A stretch of DNA of 64,000 nucleotides from Nicotiana tabacum (Eukaryota > Streptophyta > Magnoliopsida > Solanales > Solanaceae), in contig NC_134093.1 of NCBI RefSeq assembly GCF_000715075.1, positions 98,130,826 to 98,194,825 on the forward strand, written 5' to 3'. Below, piece after piece: positions 11,396 through 22,172 of this stretch (the first letter of the stretch is position 1; every line of letters begins with the position of its first letter). Position numbers and translations under genes: made by a program. The notes beneath the pieces are model-generated. The model ran no database searches. It was given only the letters and a program-made list of their open reading frames with translations, and was not told where the DNA came from.

Positions 11396-12854
11396 TGTTG
11401 TTTTAATTGCTCAATTCGTTTAAGGATTTTTGGTTTAATTCTATCTTTTAATTATTCTCACTCTTTATGTTGTATTCCCCACTGTGTGTTCCCTTCCCAT
11501 TATTTCTATGTTATTTCTTTATTTACTATTATTGCCACTAGCAGGATTATATTGTTCAGGTTATATGTGGGTGTCTCGTCCTAGCCTCGTCACTACTTCG
11601 CCAAGGTTAGGCTCGGCACTTACCAGTATATGGCATCAGTTGTACTGATGCTGCACTGTGCACTTTCTGTGCAGATTTTGATACCGGCTCAGGTTGATCA
11701 AGATTTGCTACTGGTCCGCTGTTCGAAGACTCAAGTTAGATCTGTCAGAGTTCACAGACCTTGAAGTCCCCGTCTATCTTTTATGTCCTACTGTTTTCTT
11801 TCATTTAGACAGTTGTATTTCATTCAGACTATTATATGTAGTAAATTCTAAAATGCTCGTGAATTGTGACTCCAGATCCGGGTGGTAGTAATTAATACAG
11901 TTTTATGATATTCCGCACTTATTATATTTCATCTTAGTTAATTATTGTTATTTAGTGAATGAAAATAAGGAATTTGTTTAACGATTTTCTAACGTTGGCT
12001 TGCCTAGCAAGTGAAATGTTAGGCGCCATCACGATCCCGTCGGTGAAAAATTTCGGGTCGTGACAGAATATCGATTAGTCAAGCTAGTGATTCCATACAC
12101 CAGATGATTATACCTTTTAATAAAAACCTTTAACCCGATCTATAACTCTAACGACTCGACCGTCATTTTGAGAATTAGCGTCCCGTTCGGGGGCTTATGG
12201 TCTCGAGCAACTTCGGATAATGTGTTATGACTTGTGTGTGTGGTAAATTTCGGTTTTGGATGATTCAGGGTCAATTTGGAAGAAAGATTCTTGTTTTAGA
12301 AGCTTAAGCGGTAAGAGTTGACCGAAGTTTTGACTTTTGTGTAGACGACTCCGAAATGGCGTTTTGATGATTCCAAAGCTTCGTATGGCGATTTTGGATT
12401 TAGATGTGCGCCTGGATTTGGATTTGGAGGTCTGTAGGATAATTTGAAGCATTTTGGTGAACATTGGAAAGTTGATATTCTGGAAAGTTGAGAGGTTTGA
12501 CCAATAGTTGACTTGGTTGATATCGGGCTCGGATTGCAATTCCGAGAGTTGAGTTAGCTCCATTATTTCATTTGGGACTTGCATGCAATATTCGACGCCA
12601 TTCCGGGTTGATTTGATATGTTTCGGCACGAGTTTTGGAAATTGGAAGATTTGAAAGTTCATAAGTTTGATTTGAGGTGCGATTTGTAGTTTCGATGTTG
12701 TTTGATGTGATTTGAGGCCTCGAGTAGGTCCGCGTTAAGTTATGGAACTAGTTGGTATATTTGGACGGGGTCCCGGGGGCCCGGGACGTGTTTCGGTGGG
12801 CTACGGGCCATTTTCTTATGTGTTGAAAAAGCTGAATTTCTGGTGTCTGGTGTC

Positions 12855-13265
12855 CTTCTCTGCGATCGCGTAGGTGTAGCCGCGATCGCGAAGGCTGTTT
12901 GGTGGGCTGGTCCTTTTTCCACTTCGCGTTCGCAAGGATCAGTCTGTGACCGCGTGCGTGTGAGTGATTGCTTCTTCGAGTTCGCATTGGACCTTCCGCG
13001 TTCGCGTAGTGTTGACTCTGCTGGGGAGGCCGACACTTTATTCTTTGCGTTCGCATAGCTACGTACGCGATCGTGTACTTTGAGGCAGTGATTAACCGCG
13101 TTCGCCTTTATTCTTCCGCGTTCGCGTAGTACCTTTTCGTGGGGTAATGTCATTTATTCTTTGCGATCGCATGGATTAATTCGCGATCGCGTAGTGCATT
13201 TTTGGGGTAGTCATTGTTTCTTCTTCGTGATCGAATGTGTATTTCTGCGATCGCATTGTGCAAAT
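12855..13265. repeat. Array of CGCGATCGCG / TTCGCGTTCGCG units in LTR
   Basis: More than a dozen short CpG-rich units, many of them self-complementary (GCGATCGC), spread over about 400 bases of an otherwise AT-rich LTR. Open frames here (for example 12740-13153 minus) are products of base composition. Confidence 0.8.
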
Positions 13266-14449
13266 ACCTAGGTAGCATAATATATTTTCCATATTGAGGG
13301 TTTGACCATTTTTATCATATCTTGAGTTGTAGACCTCAGATTTGAGCGATGTTTCGTGGGTTTTTCTAGCAAATCATTGGGGTAAGTGTTATTTACCCGG
13401 AATTTATTATATTTTATGTTTCCATATTTTTTATATCTTTTAATTAGTGGTTTGAGTTGGGGGAAATGAGGATTTTGAGAAAACCTTTCAAAAATGTAAA
13501 ATGACGATTTGAAGGATGAATTGATATCGAAATTTGATAATTTTGGTATGGTTGAACTCATATCGGATGGGTGTTCGGGTTTTGTGAATCTTATCGGATT
13601 CCAAGGCGAGGGACTGGGGTTTGACTTTTTAGTTTTAATTAAAGATCGCACCTTTATTATCCGGAATTATTTTCAATGAGTTTTATTTATAATTTGAAGT
13701 TATTTTTGCTAGATTTGAGCCGTCCGGAGGTTGTTTCACTTGAGAAGGTCATTTTAGAGTATACGTGTAGCTTCTTTGAGGTAAGTGTCTTGCCTAACTT
13801 TGTGTGGGGGAACTAACTCTTAGAACTTGAGTCGTTTGTGCTATTTGTGTCATGTGAAAGCCGTGTACGCGAGGTTATTTGTAGAAATTTGACCATTTAG
13901 GGATCTTAGGTTCTTATGTTCATTAGATGTGAAGTTATTTTAGCATGTTAAATCTTCCATTTACTAAATTCACCCTTATGTGTCTTATTTGGAATTGATT
14001 GATTCATGTTCTACCCTTGTTGCCAATTAAACTCTTACGTGCTTTAATTGAATTCGTTGCTTCTTTATTGCCTTGATGTCTTTCCCGTAGTTGCTTAACC
14101 TTAATTGAAGTTATTATTATTTCTTCCGTAATTCCTTAACCTTAATTAAAGTTATCGAGAGTCATTAATATATTCTAATCGAAGTTTTGTTTAAGAAGAG
14201 GTGTCATTCCTTGTTGAATTACTTTTTTATTTATTCTATTGTTATTAAGATTCTATATATACGTTGTGTTGAGCCGTGGGCTATTGTTGTAAAAATACCG
14301 ATATCATTGAATCTTTGGAAAGGTTATGGCCTACGGGCACTTGTGATTCGAGTTGATATATTGTGTTATTGTGATGATAGCATATGTGATTTATTGTGTG
14401 GTTTGGTTGTTGTTATGCAGAGTATAAGGGCGTCATTTCACCGTTGTTG

Positions 14450-14720
14450 TTATGTGGGGCATAAGGGTGGCATCTCATTGTTGTTGAATATACGAAGTGA
14501 TACAGGCGACTATTGTATTATTGTCCGGGCGGAGCAATAAGGGTGGCTATATACGGAGTGATACGGGTGGCTATAGGAAATATAAGGGTGGATAATGATA
14601 ATGTTAGGGCGGAGTGATACATATGGCTATAGAAGAGATAATGGTAGCTAATGAGAATTGTTAAGGCGGAGTGATACGGGTGGCTATCAGAGAGATAAGG
14701 ATGGCAAATGCCAGGGATGA
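14450..14720. repeat. Minisatellite: ATAAGGGTGGCTAT / GGAGTGATACGGGTGGCTAT units
   Basis: Repeated imperfect units of GGAGTGATACGGGTGGCTAT and AGATAAGGGTGGC-like sequence inside the 3.7-kb solo LTR. A second short array of GAGCCTGTGATCATACCGGG-like units lies at 14946-15045. Confidence 0.8.
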
Positions 14721-16073
14721 TGTGTGATGGTTGGAGACATTTTGTTGGTGATTTTCGTGTGATGGTGTGATTTTCCTTGTGTTTTTCATAAACCTTGTGT
14801 GGCTTGCCTTGTTAAACCGTAGCATGCCACTTATACTAGCTCAAGAGTATGAAACTTGACATTCATTGATCATGCCCATGTGTTCTTGTATTGTCTGTTT
14901 CCGTGTTGATATTGATCATGCAACTACGCCATGAGGATTATGACTGGGAGCCTGTGATCATACCGGGCGGATTGTGATTGTGAGCATGTGACTATGCTGG
15001 GTGGATTGTGAATGTGAGCCTGTGATCATACCGGGCGAATTGAAATTTTGGCGCGTGAGTTGTCCATGTGGTTGGGACGCGTGATGTGGGCACGAGGTGC
15101 CGTGAGTATATGATGGTGGGTTGAGACCCGTGACTTGTTACTATGAGATGAACTACCACAAAGTGTTTTCGTTGTGAAATTTGTGTTAGAACGACTTGAT
15201 TTATTGATTGTCCTTGTGTTTTCTTATTTGGCTTTAATGATACTTCACGGTGTTCTTGTTGCTTTATTGTTTATATCACTTGTTGGTTCTTGTTGCCATT
15301 GCTGATTTCCGCTTTCCGTTATTAGTTTTATACTCTTATACTGCACATGTTATTTTGTCTAGTGAGTGTCTTGACTTGTACCTCGTTACTACTCTACCGA
15401 GGTTAGTCTTGATACTTACTGTTTGCCAATCGTGGTGTCCTCACACTACACTTTTGCACATTTTTGTGCAGATCCAGGTACTCCGGAGTCTGTTGATTGT
15501 TAGATAGCTGATTGGATATTGCTGTGGAGACTCAAGGTATACCTGTTATCGCGTTCGCAGGCCTTGGAGTCACCTTCGGAAGTTATTTTTGTACAGTTTA
15601 TTTCTATTCTGGAACAGTTGTACTTAGATATTTTCTAGTAAACTCAGTAGAGCTTATGACTTGTACTACCGATTTTGGGATGTTATTTCATGTTGTAAAT
15701 GTTGGATTCATTTAGAAATATTCGGTTTCTTCTTAATACTTCTGTTGGTTAATTTCTATCAATTTATTTAGTAAATGATAGATTTAAGTAGTCGTAGAGA
15801 TTAAGTGTTATCACAACATCCTATAGAGGGAAACTATGGTCGTGACAATAACAAACTTAGTTCATTATTTCCTCAATTTACACAAAAATCTGGAAAAGAA
15901 TTAAGATGTGAGTTGCCCGTGAGTTCCTTTGTTTAGACAAGAAGGCAAGGATTGGAGAGTACAAATATATACTCTGATATGAAAAAGGTTACATTGACGA
16001 TGAATTTGAGAGGGAGTATGATTTCAATATCTAGGCTTAAGAATAGATTTATATTATTTCTTAAATTTGCATG

Positions 16074-16253
16074 CACTATTAAAAAAATAAGAATTAGCGA
16101 CGAGCAAATTATGTATCTAAACAGCAGAATCTGCTATTAATCCTACTTAGTGACAGATTAACGATAGATTATCAAAATATTTTGTTATCTACGAGTCATT
16201 TAGCGACAGATCAACGACGAAGTTCGTAGCTAATCACAATTTTTTTAATAGTG
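16074..16253. mobile_element. Miniature CACTA element, 180 bp
   Basis: Both ends are CACTATTAAAAAAAT (15-bp perfect inverted repeat, extending to TTAGC with mismatches). The flank is a 3-bp duplication ATG (16071-16073 and 16254-16256). Subterminal TTAGCGAC/GCGACAGAT motifs repeat in both orientations, as in CACTA transposase-binding regions. Non-coding. Confidence 0.85.
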
Positions 16254-16256
16254 ATG

Positions 16257-16718
16257 AAAAAATCAAATCGAAATACATATTTCATAAGAAAGTCATGCGC
16301 GTTCGTAAGCTTGTTCCTTTTTATTTACACAATTTGAGCCTGTTGTCTATCCACTATCAAGAATTATACAACTTTGGTAGCCTATTCAAAGTTTCAAACT
16401 GCAAGATGGGCATAAGAGACAACAAGTAACCCAGTAAATAAATACTCCAATTATTATATATTGCCTGTTCTGGTTTTATTTGAAATAATTAAACTTGACT
16501 ATTTCAAATTGATTTAAAAAATTCCTTTTGAAAAATAATTGTTGTCCAACTTGTTACATGTGCAGTTATAAATAATGATAATTCGTAGATACTTGTGTGC
16601 GTGTATGTTTGTATTGCTTGTTTTATATTCATCATCACTGGTGTGATTTTTCTAATTATTGCTGTACGTATACGACTGGAATGCTTTTCTGAATATAATA
16701 ATATTCTATATATTTATT
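16257..16718. other. Intergenic, no gene seen
   Basis: AT-rich sequence without a supported feature. Confidence 0.5.
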
Positions 16719-16719
16719 A

Positions 16720-16963
16720 CTCCCTTCGTTCCAATTTATATAAATCCCTTTGACAAGACATGAAGTTTAAGAAAAAATAAAACTTTTTGAATTTACGGTC
16801 CTAAACAAGTCATAAAGGGATCCACATTATTTGTGTGATTATAAAAGTTTCTCATTAAGGATAGAATTAGAAGTTTAAACTAAATTGTTTTTAAATTTAG
16901 AAAGGGATCATTCTTTTTTAAACGGACAAAAAAGAAAATAGGTTCACGTAAACTAGAATGGAG
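16720..16963. mobile_element. Stowaway-like MITE, 244 bp
   Basis: Begins CTCCCTTCGTTCCAATTTAT and ends with the inverted match ACTAGAATGGAG. TA lies on both sides. Confidence 0.75.
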
Positions 16964-17338
16964 TATTATTTATTAGCCTCACACATAGAGAAAAGGGTGA
17001 TAAAAGAGATTCAATTTAGAAATTAATTAACCTCCCAAAGACATAGAAGGAACCAAATCTTGACTATAAGAAAGGCTACGACGATATTCAACATGATTTG
17101 CATTTTTCTGAACTACTAATTATTAAGCATTTAGGAGTTTGTCTAACTCTACAGTGTCAAAATTTGTTAGCGGATTCGGTAGATGCGTTAGAGAGATGTT
17201 ACCATAATAATCTAGGGAAAAAATAAAAAATAGACAGATTTACAGTCCACAGCTAATTGAAAATTAGTCATAATTTTAAAATTAATTGAAATTTATTCAT
17301 TTTTTATGTAAATAAAATCTAAACAAAAGAATCCTTTA

Positions 17339-17621
17339 AAATTCGAAAAAATTCCAACATAATATGTTGGAGTTCAAATTTATTACACATGGGATTCCAA
17401 TATAATTGTTGGGACTTATAATGTGCTGAAGTTCCAACATAATATGCTGAAAGTTTATACGCACGAGTTTCATAATCTAGCATATTATGCTGGAACTTTC
17501 CGTGTTCAGCTGAGTACTTTTGTCCAAATTTTATCTCCGCATTAAAACACTTTTCAATATCTTTACAAACACCGACTATTTTTCAATAACCACCCGTAAA
17601 AGGGACTATGCCAGCCATTTT
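17339..17621. repeat. Dispersed repeat with CCAGCATAATATGCTGG-type dyads (copy 1)
   Basis: Matches the copy at 31861-39179 block by block: ATTCCAACATAATATG, AATATGCTGAAAGTTTATA, ATATTATGCTGGAAC, CTTTTCAATA..TT, and GACTATGCCAGCCATTTT at the end. It has internal inverted repeats and no coding frame. The class is not recognised; this copy is uninterrupted. Confidence 0.65.
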
Positions 17622-18272
17622 AAAAATAATCTAATTCAAATGTTTGAGTAAATAAATAAAACAAAAAGAAGGAGAAGAAGAAGAAGACGATGTGACTATC
17701 TTATCAAGAACACTTAACGATGAGTTTAAATTTCTCGACAATCTAATACTCTTTTGTTAGGTGATTTCTTTTCATCTGCTAAGTCTTGATGGGTAGGTAT
17801 ATTTGATATTTGTGTTGATGGAAGATAATGAATACCAATGGAATAATTGAGATGAGAAAATGACCCTAACATCACCGTTATCTAAAAAAGAGTCAAAGAC
17901 ATATGTTAAAATATAATTAAGTAAATAAAAGTATTTTTTTCTCTAATAGTTTAAGCTTTTATATGAGATGATCACACACTTTACCATGGTAATAAAGCAG
18001 ACATGGATCTTTAGTTTGAGTGTCAATGCCACCCATCATCGAAAAGAATTTCCTCATGCTTAACCCATCAAAAATAATTAGGCGCGCACGTGAGAAAGCA
18101 TGTTAAAGGCATAATTTAGTAAATAAAATTGGGCTATATCTAACAATTTATGTTTTCAAATGAAGTGATCACACACTTCAATAATACCTAGCCACAAAAG
18201 GATAGCTAAATCCCTATCTACATTTAAAGCCCCAAAATTTACGCTGGATAGACCTTTTATAACCATTATTTA
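17622..18272. other. Intergenic, no gene seen
   Basis: AT-rich. A direct repeat of ATGATCACACACTT-like sequence appears near 17967 and 18165. Confidence 0.5.
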
Positions 18273-18948
18273 TGTCATGGGCGACTTTCCAGCCATGCCC
18301 CATGACCCCTTGGACGCGCCCCATGGAGTCCTGCCATGGCTCCCAATGCCTAGCACCATAGACAGTCCACTGGTCTTTGCCGCGCCAAGTGAAAAGCGCG
18401 TTTGTGCCTATGTCGCCCTACCAATATCCATCGCCAGCGCCCAGCCGCAGACAGATGCTAATAGCGCCGCGCACGCAGACTCTGATGCTAAAGACAAGGT
18501 TGCCGCCAACGAACCTGCTTCAACCTTGTAGAAATCTAAATCCTTTTTATTGTAAAGATAAAGTAGTTTTAATTCCCGCATTTTCACTATGTCTCTCTAG
18601 CTTAGTTATGTCAAGTCCTCCAACTTTGATTTATTTTTTTAAGTATTATTAAGGGGATCAAACAATCAAACTTTCTAGCAAACAAATAATTCTTTGTACA
18701 GATATCTCTCCGCCTCGATAGTGTGTTGCTTTTCTATAATAGCTTTTATTAGTGCAATCAAGCTTTCTTTCATTCTCATTCTCTTTTATAGTCTCTCAAT
18801 TGCTCTTGACATTAATTTTCCCGTACGGTAATAAGAGTCTCGTCTAGCGTACAGAGGGGACCCCACTTGCCGGATAGTAGCTGCACGGACATCGGTTGCT
18901 TAGCCTTACGTCACCCTTCCAAGGAATCTAAGGAAGGCACCACGAATA
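18273..18948 (+). mobile_element. 5' LTR of a second Ty3/gypsy element
   Basis: Begins TGTCATGGGCGAC. Its first 428 bases (18273-18700) match the 3' LTR at 24289-24719. The end is placed before the primer-binding site at 18951, because a PBS should directly follow the LTR; the last 250 bases have no partner in the 3' LTR. The open frame at 18277-18531 is LTR sequence, repeated at 24293, not a gene. Confidence 0.75.
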
Positions 18949-18950
18949 GT

Positions 18951-18963
18951 TGGTATTAGAGCC
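18951..18963 (+). other. Primer-binding site, tRNA-iMet type
   Basis: TGGTATTAGAGCC differs at one base from the usual TGGTATCAGAGCC, which is complementary to the 3' end of initiator tRNA-Met. Confidence 0.8.
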
Positions 18964-19015
18964 TAGGCTCAACATCAGATGAGGGAACACATTGCCATTA
19001 CCACCATTTCTAACC

Positions 19016-20203
19016 ATGGTGAATCATGGGGACCGCATTGCGACCCTTGAACAGACGGTTGACGGATTACAACCCATCATGAATACAGTGCCTGATCTAA
19101 GAACCAACCTAGTGTAAAGGTTGGACAACCTGGATCACAGGATGCGGTAAGCCGAAGGTGACATTGCAAACATCACTCGTGACTCTGAAGGAGACCAACA
19201 AACGGAAACCACAGAGGCAACCAAAATTTTCAGTAAATTCAAGGGCCTCCAACAGGAGCGGATCGAGGATTTAGCCTATAGGGAAAAAGAGGAAGATATG
19301 GTGACTTCCATGTAGCAAACTATAGACAACTTGACAGGCCAACTCAATGTTGTCAATGCTGCATTACAAGGCCTACTTCGAGGAGGTAGAAACTATATCG
19401 GGGGCATTGTGGACCTCGTCCCTGCATCACAAAAGCTAAAGATTCCCGAGCTAAAACCCTACAATTGGGAGCAGAATGCCAAGGAAGTGGAGAATTTTAT
19501 CTTCGACATCGAACAATACTTCGATGCCGTGGGGGAATTAGCAGAAACAAAAAAGGTAGCAACTACTACCATGTATCTTCAGGGTGATACAAAGCTCTGG
19601 TGGCGGGTGAAATACAAAGCCATCAGGGCAGGTGAAGATACTCTTGATACATGGGGAGACCTGAAGACACCCATACATCTACAAATCTTCCCCAAATATA
19701 TTAAGTACAATGTGCGGAGAAAGCTTCGGGACTACGTGCGGGGATTCTCCGCACTCATGTTGAACATATGGGATATGAGGGACAAAGACAAACTCTTCAC
19801 ATTCCTGGAAGGTTTGAAACCTTATGCCCGTATGGAGCTACAAAGACAAATGGTAGACAGTTTTCCCAAGGCGATCTAAGCAGCAGAATTCCTTGGGGAC
19901 TACCAAGTGGAAGCTCAGAAGGATAAGCCTCAACCACCTGTCCGAGGAGGGTACAAAGGGGGCCAGCCAAGCAATGATAGCCTTAGCAAAAGTGGGGGAG
20001 ATCAGAGTGCAACCAAATCCAAGACTCCTTCCTCAGGCAACAATAGTGATGTATCTCACAACAACGATCATGGGAGGAAGCCCCCTTCAGGTTGTCGCCA
20101 TTGCGGCGGGACACATTGGAATAATGAATTCCCCAAAACACAAATGAATGCCTATCAAACATTTGATAATGGGTCGGATGATGGCACAAATGATGCTAAC
20201 TAG
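19016..20203 (+). pseudogene. gag of the second Ty3/gypsy element, broken by stops
   Basis: One frame runs from an ATG at 19016 to 20203 and is interrupted by several stops (for example near 19117, 19150, 19313 and 19877). The longest open part is 19331-19879. It holds the retrotransposon gag core (LWWRVKYKAI, FLEGLKPYARMELQRQ). A zinc knuckle near 20095 reads CRHCGGTHWNNEFP, with the last cysteine replaced by phenylalanine. Gag would form the virus-like particle and bind RNA; this copy cannot make an intact protein. Confidence 0.88.
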
Positions 20204-20366
20204 ATAGAACCAATAGGTGCCTTCAACGCACTTGTTTGTTCTATTTCTGAGGCCTTAGCAGGAACCAGTGTCGGCATACGTAAGAAGAACAACCCATGCC
20301 CAACCACCAAGAAAGGAAAAAAAGAAGGTGGATGAGGGGCCTCCTCTTAATCAATAGAAGACCCTG

Positions 20367-22140
20367 ATGTTCGTCGAAATGATAGTTAATGGTAAGCCCA
20401 TTTGGGCGATGATTGACACGGGTACTACTCACAACTACTTAGCCTCAACTCAGGTAGAGTGCCTTGGCCTAGTTGTGGGCAAGGGCAGAGGTCATATCAA
20501 GGTTATCAACTCACCACCTCAGCCAGTGGGTGGAATATCCAAAGGAGTGCCAGTGAAGCCTGATCTTTATGAAGAAAAATTCAACTTGCGTGTGGTGATC
20601 ATAGATGACTTCGCACTGATAGTTGGATTGGAATTCATAAGGCAAACCAATACCATTCATGTACCTTATGGAGACATGCTACTGATGGTGGGAGCAAATG
20701 GGGTCGAGCCCTGCATTATCCTATGCATAACAATAAATATGGTTGCAGAGAACATCTCGGCCTTGCAGTTGAAGAAGGGAGTCAAAAGACATGAACCTAT
20801 GTTCCTGGCTACCCTCTATATTGAAGATATTGAACATTCTTCAGGTTCAATTCCTGCACTCGTGAAGGAGCTTCTAAGGGAGTTTGAAGACATCATGCCA
20901 CTGGACATGCCAAAGCGACTCCCGCCTAGGCGCATTGTAGACCACGAGATTGAGTTGGTGCCGGGTGCGAAGCCACCTGTCCCGATGCCTTACAAAATGT
21001 CACAACCCGAACTCATCGAGCTTCGGAGATAGTTGAAGGAAATGCTGGATACGGGGATCATTATGCCCTCCAAGTCCTTTTATGGGTCCCCTATGTTGTT
21101 CCAAAAGAAAAAGGATGGCACCCTACGATTCTCTGTTGATTATCGGGACTTAAAACAATCACCGTAAAGAACAACTATCATATCACACTAATGGCAGACT
21201 TGTTCGATAAACTGGCTGGTGCTACAGTGTTTACTAAAATAGACCTGAAGACAGGTTACTGGCAAGTCTGGATTGATGAGGGACATAAACACACGACGAC
21301 TTGTGTGACAAGATATGGGTCGTATGACTTCCTGGTCATGCCATTTGGCTTGACTAATGCTCCAACCACATTTGCACCCTGATGAACCAGGTCTTCTCAG
21401 AATACATTGATGAATTCATAGTGGTCTACTTGGACGACATTGTGGTATCTAGCAAAATATTGGAGAAACACCTGGAGCACCATCGGAAGGTCTTAGCCTG
21501 ACTACAGGATCACGAATTATATGTGAAGCTATCCAAGCGCCCTTTCGCCCAAAACTAGATTGACTTCCTCGGACATGTCATCGAGGAAAGATGGATCAAG
21601 ATGGACTAATAGAACATTCAAGCTATCACAGATTGGTCGCCGCCTAAGGATATCCATACCTTGAAGGCGTTCCTTGGCCAATAAAACTTTTATCGGGGTT
21701 TGTGAAAAGTTACTCTCTCATTGCAATACCGTTGACAGAACTCCTAAAGAAAGCCACGCCTTGTGAAAAGTTACTCTCTTATCGAAGTACAAACGGATGC
21801 TTCGGATTATGCTCTAGACGAAGTCTTACTACAATAAGGGCATCAAATGGCGTATGAGAGCCTAAAGTTCAAGGATGCAGAACAATTCTATGTCGAATAC
21901 AAAAAAGAATTATTGGATGTCATCCACTTCTTATGCCTTTGGAGGCACTATATGCTGGGAACCCCATTCGTAGTCAAGACAGACAACACAATTGTTAGTT
22001 ATTTCATGACCCAACCAAAGCTGAATGGCCGACAGGCCAGGTGGCAGGAAGTCCTAGCGTAATTTAACTTCAACCTGGAGCCGAAGTGGGAAGACCAACC
22101 AAGTTGCTGATGTGCTTAGTCGGAGGGCTGACCTAGCATC
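20367..22140 (+). pseudogene. Protease, reverse transcriptase and RNase H of the second element, broken
   Basis: The protease domain shows the MIDTGTTHNYLA active site. The RT follows: PPRRIVDHEIEL, a stop at 21030-21032, then YGSPMLFQKKKDGTLRFSVDYR, a frameshift near 21160, DLKTGYWQ, PFGLTNAPTTF and, after another frameshift near 21380, VVYLDDIVV with the catalytic YLDD. More stops follow (about 21500, 21556, 21607). An RNase H remnant lies at 21780-22062 (VQTDASDYAL, WRHYMLG, KTDNTIVSYF). The order PR-RT-RH-IN is that of Ty3/gypsy. Confidence 0.9.
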
Positions 22141-22172
22141 GGTTCGCCTACTCACCACCCTAAGGGGGCGAA

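Larger units (their letters stand above)
9325..12065 (+). mobile_element. Solo LTR, Ty3/gypsy type, 2741 bp, TSD GAATA
   Basis: Starts TGTGATGATCC and ends CGGGTCGTGACA. It is flanked by a perfect 5-bp duplication GAATA (9320-9324 and 12066-12070). There is no internal gag or pol and no second LTR, so it is a solo LTR left by recombination between two LTRs. Inside are a GC dyad near 9964, CCGCAGGTGCGAC-like repeats (10050-10285), two GTAAGT sites (GT at 10393 and 10806), a degraded hairpin (11584-11607) and a TTTCTGTGCAG site ending at 11674. The open frames around 9834-10304 come from the GC-rich repeats, not from genes. Confidence 0.93.
9195..12125 (+). mobile_element. tRNA-derived SINE split by a solo LTR
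   Basis: The left part (about 9195-9324) holds AGCGGTATAGTGG (A-box region), CGAGTTCGAACAATGGG (B-box region) and CCTAGTTAGGAGAACTTACT. The right part (12071 to about 12125) continues with TCGATTAGTC and a CACCAGATGAT end before an A-rich tail. Removing the solo LTR and one GAATA copy restores one continuous SINE. Only about 185 bases belong to the SINE; the rest is the insertion. Confidence 0.8.
12147..15847 (+). mobile_element. Solo LTR, Ty3/gypsy type, 3701 bp, TSD ATAAC
   Basis: Starts TCTAACGACTCGACC (terminal TG changed to TC) and ends TATGGTCGTGACA. It is flanked by a perfect 5-bp duplication ATAAC (12142-12146 and 15848-15852). No internal coding region or partner LTR is present. Inside are a GC dyad (CCCGGGGGCCCGGG, about 12772), an array of TTCGCGTTCGCG/TGCGATCGCG units (12855-13265), GTAAGT sites with GT at 13382 and 13781, two minisatellites, a hairpin at 15380-15403 and a TTTTTGTGCAG site ending at 15471. 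It landed about 20 bases beyond the split SINE. Confidence 0.9.

Noticed and set aside
12740..13153. Arg/Ser-rich open frames, minus strand
   Set aside because: Translated TTCGCG/GCGATCGC repeats in an LTR; not a protein gene.
12855..13265. Possible CRISPR-like array
   Set aside because: Units are short, irregular and without unique spacers, in a plant LTR.
18277..18531. 84-codon open frame
   Set aside because: It lies in the 5' LTR and is repeated at 24293 in the 3' LTR.
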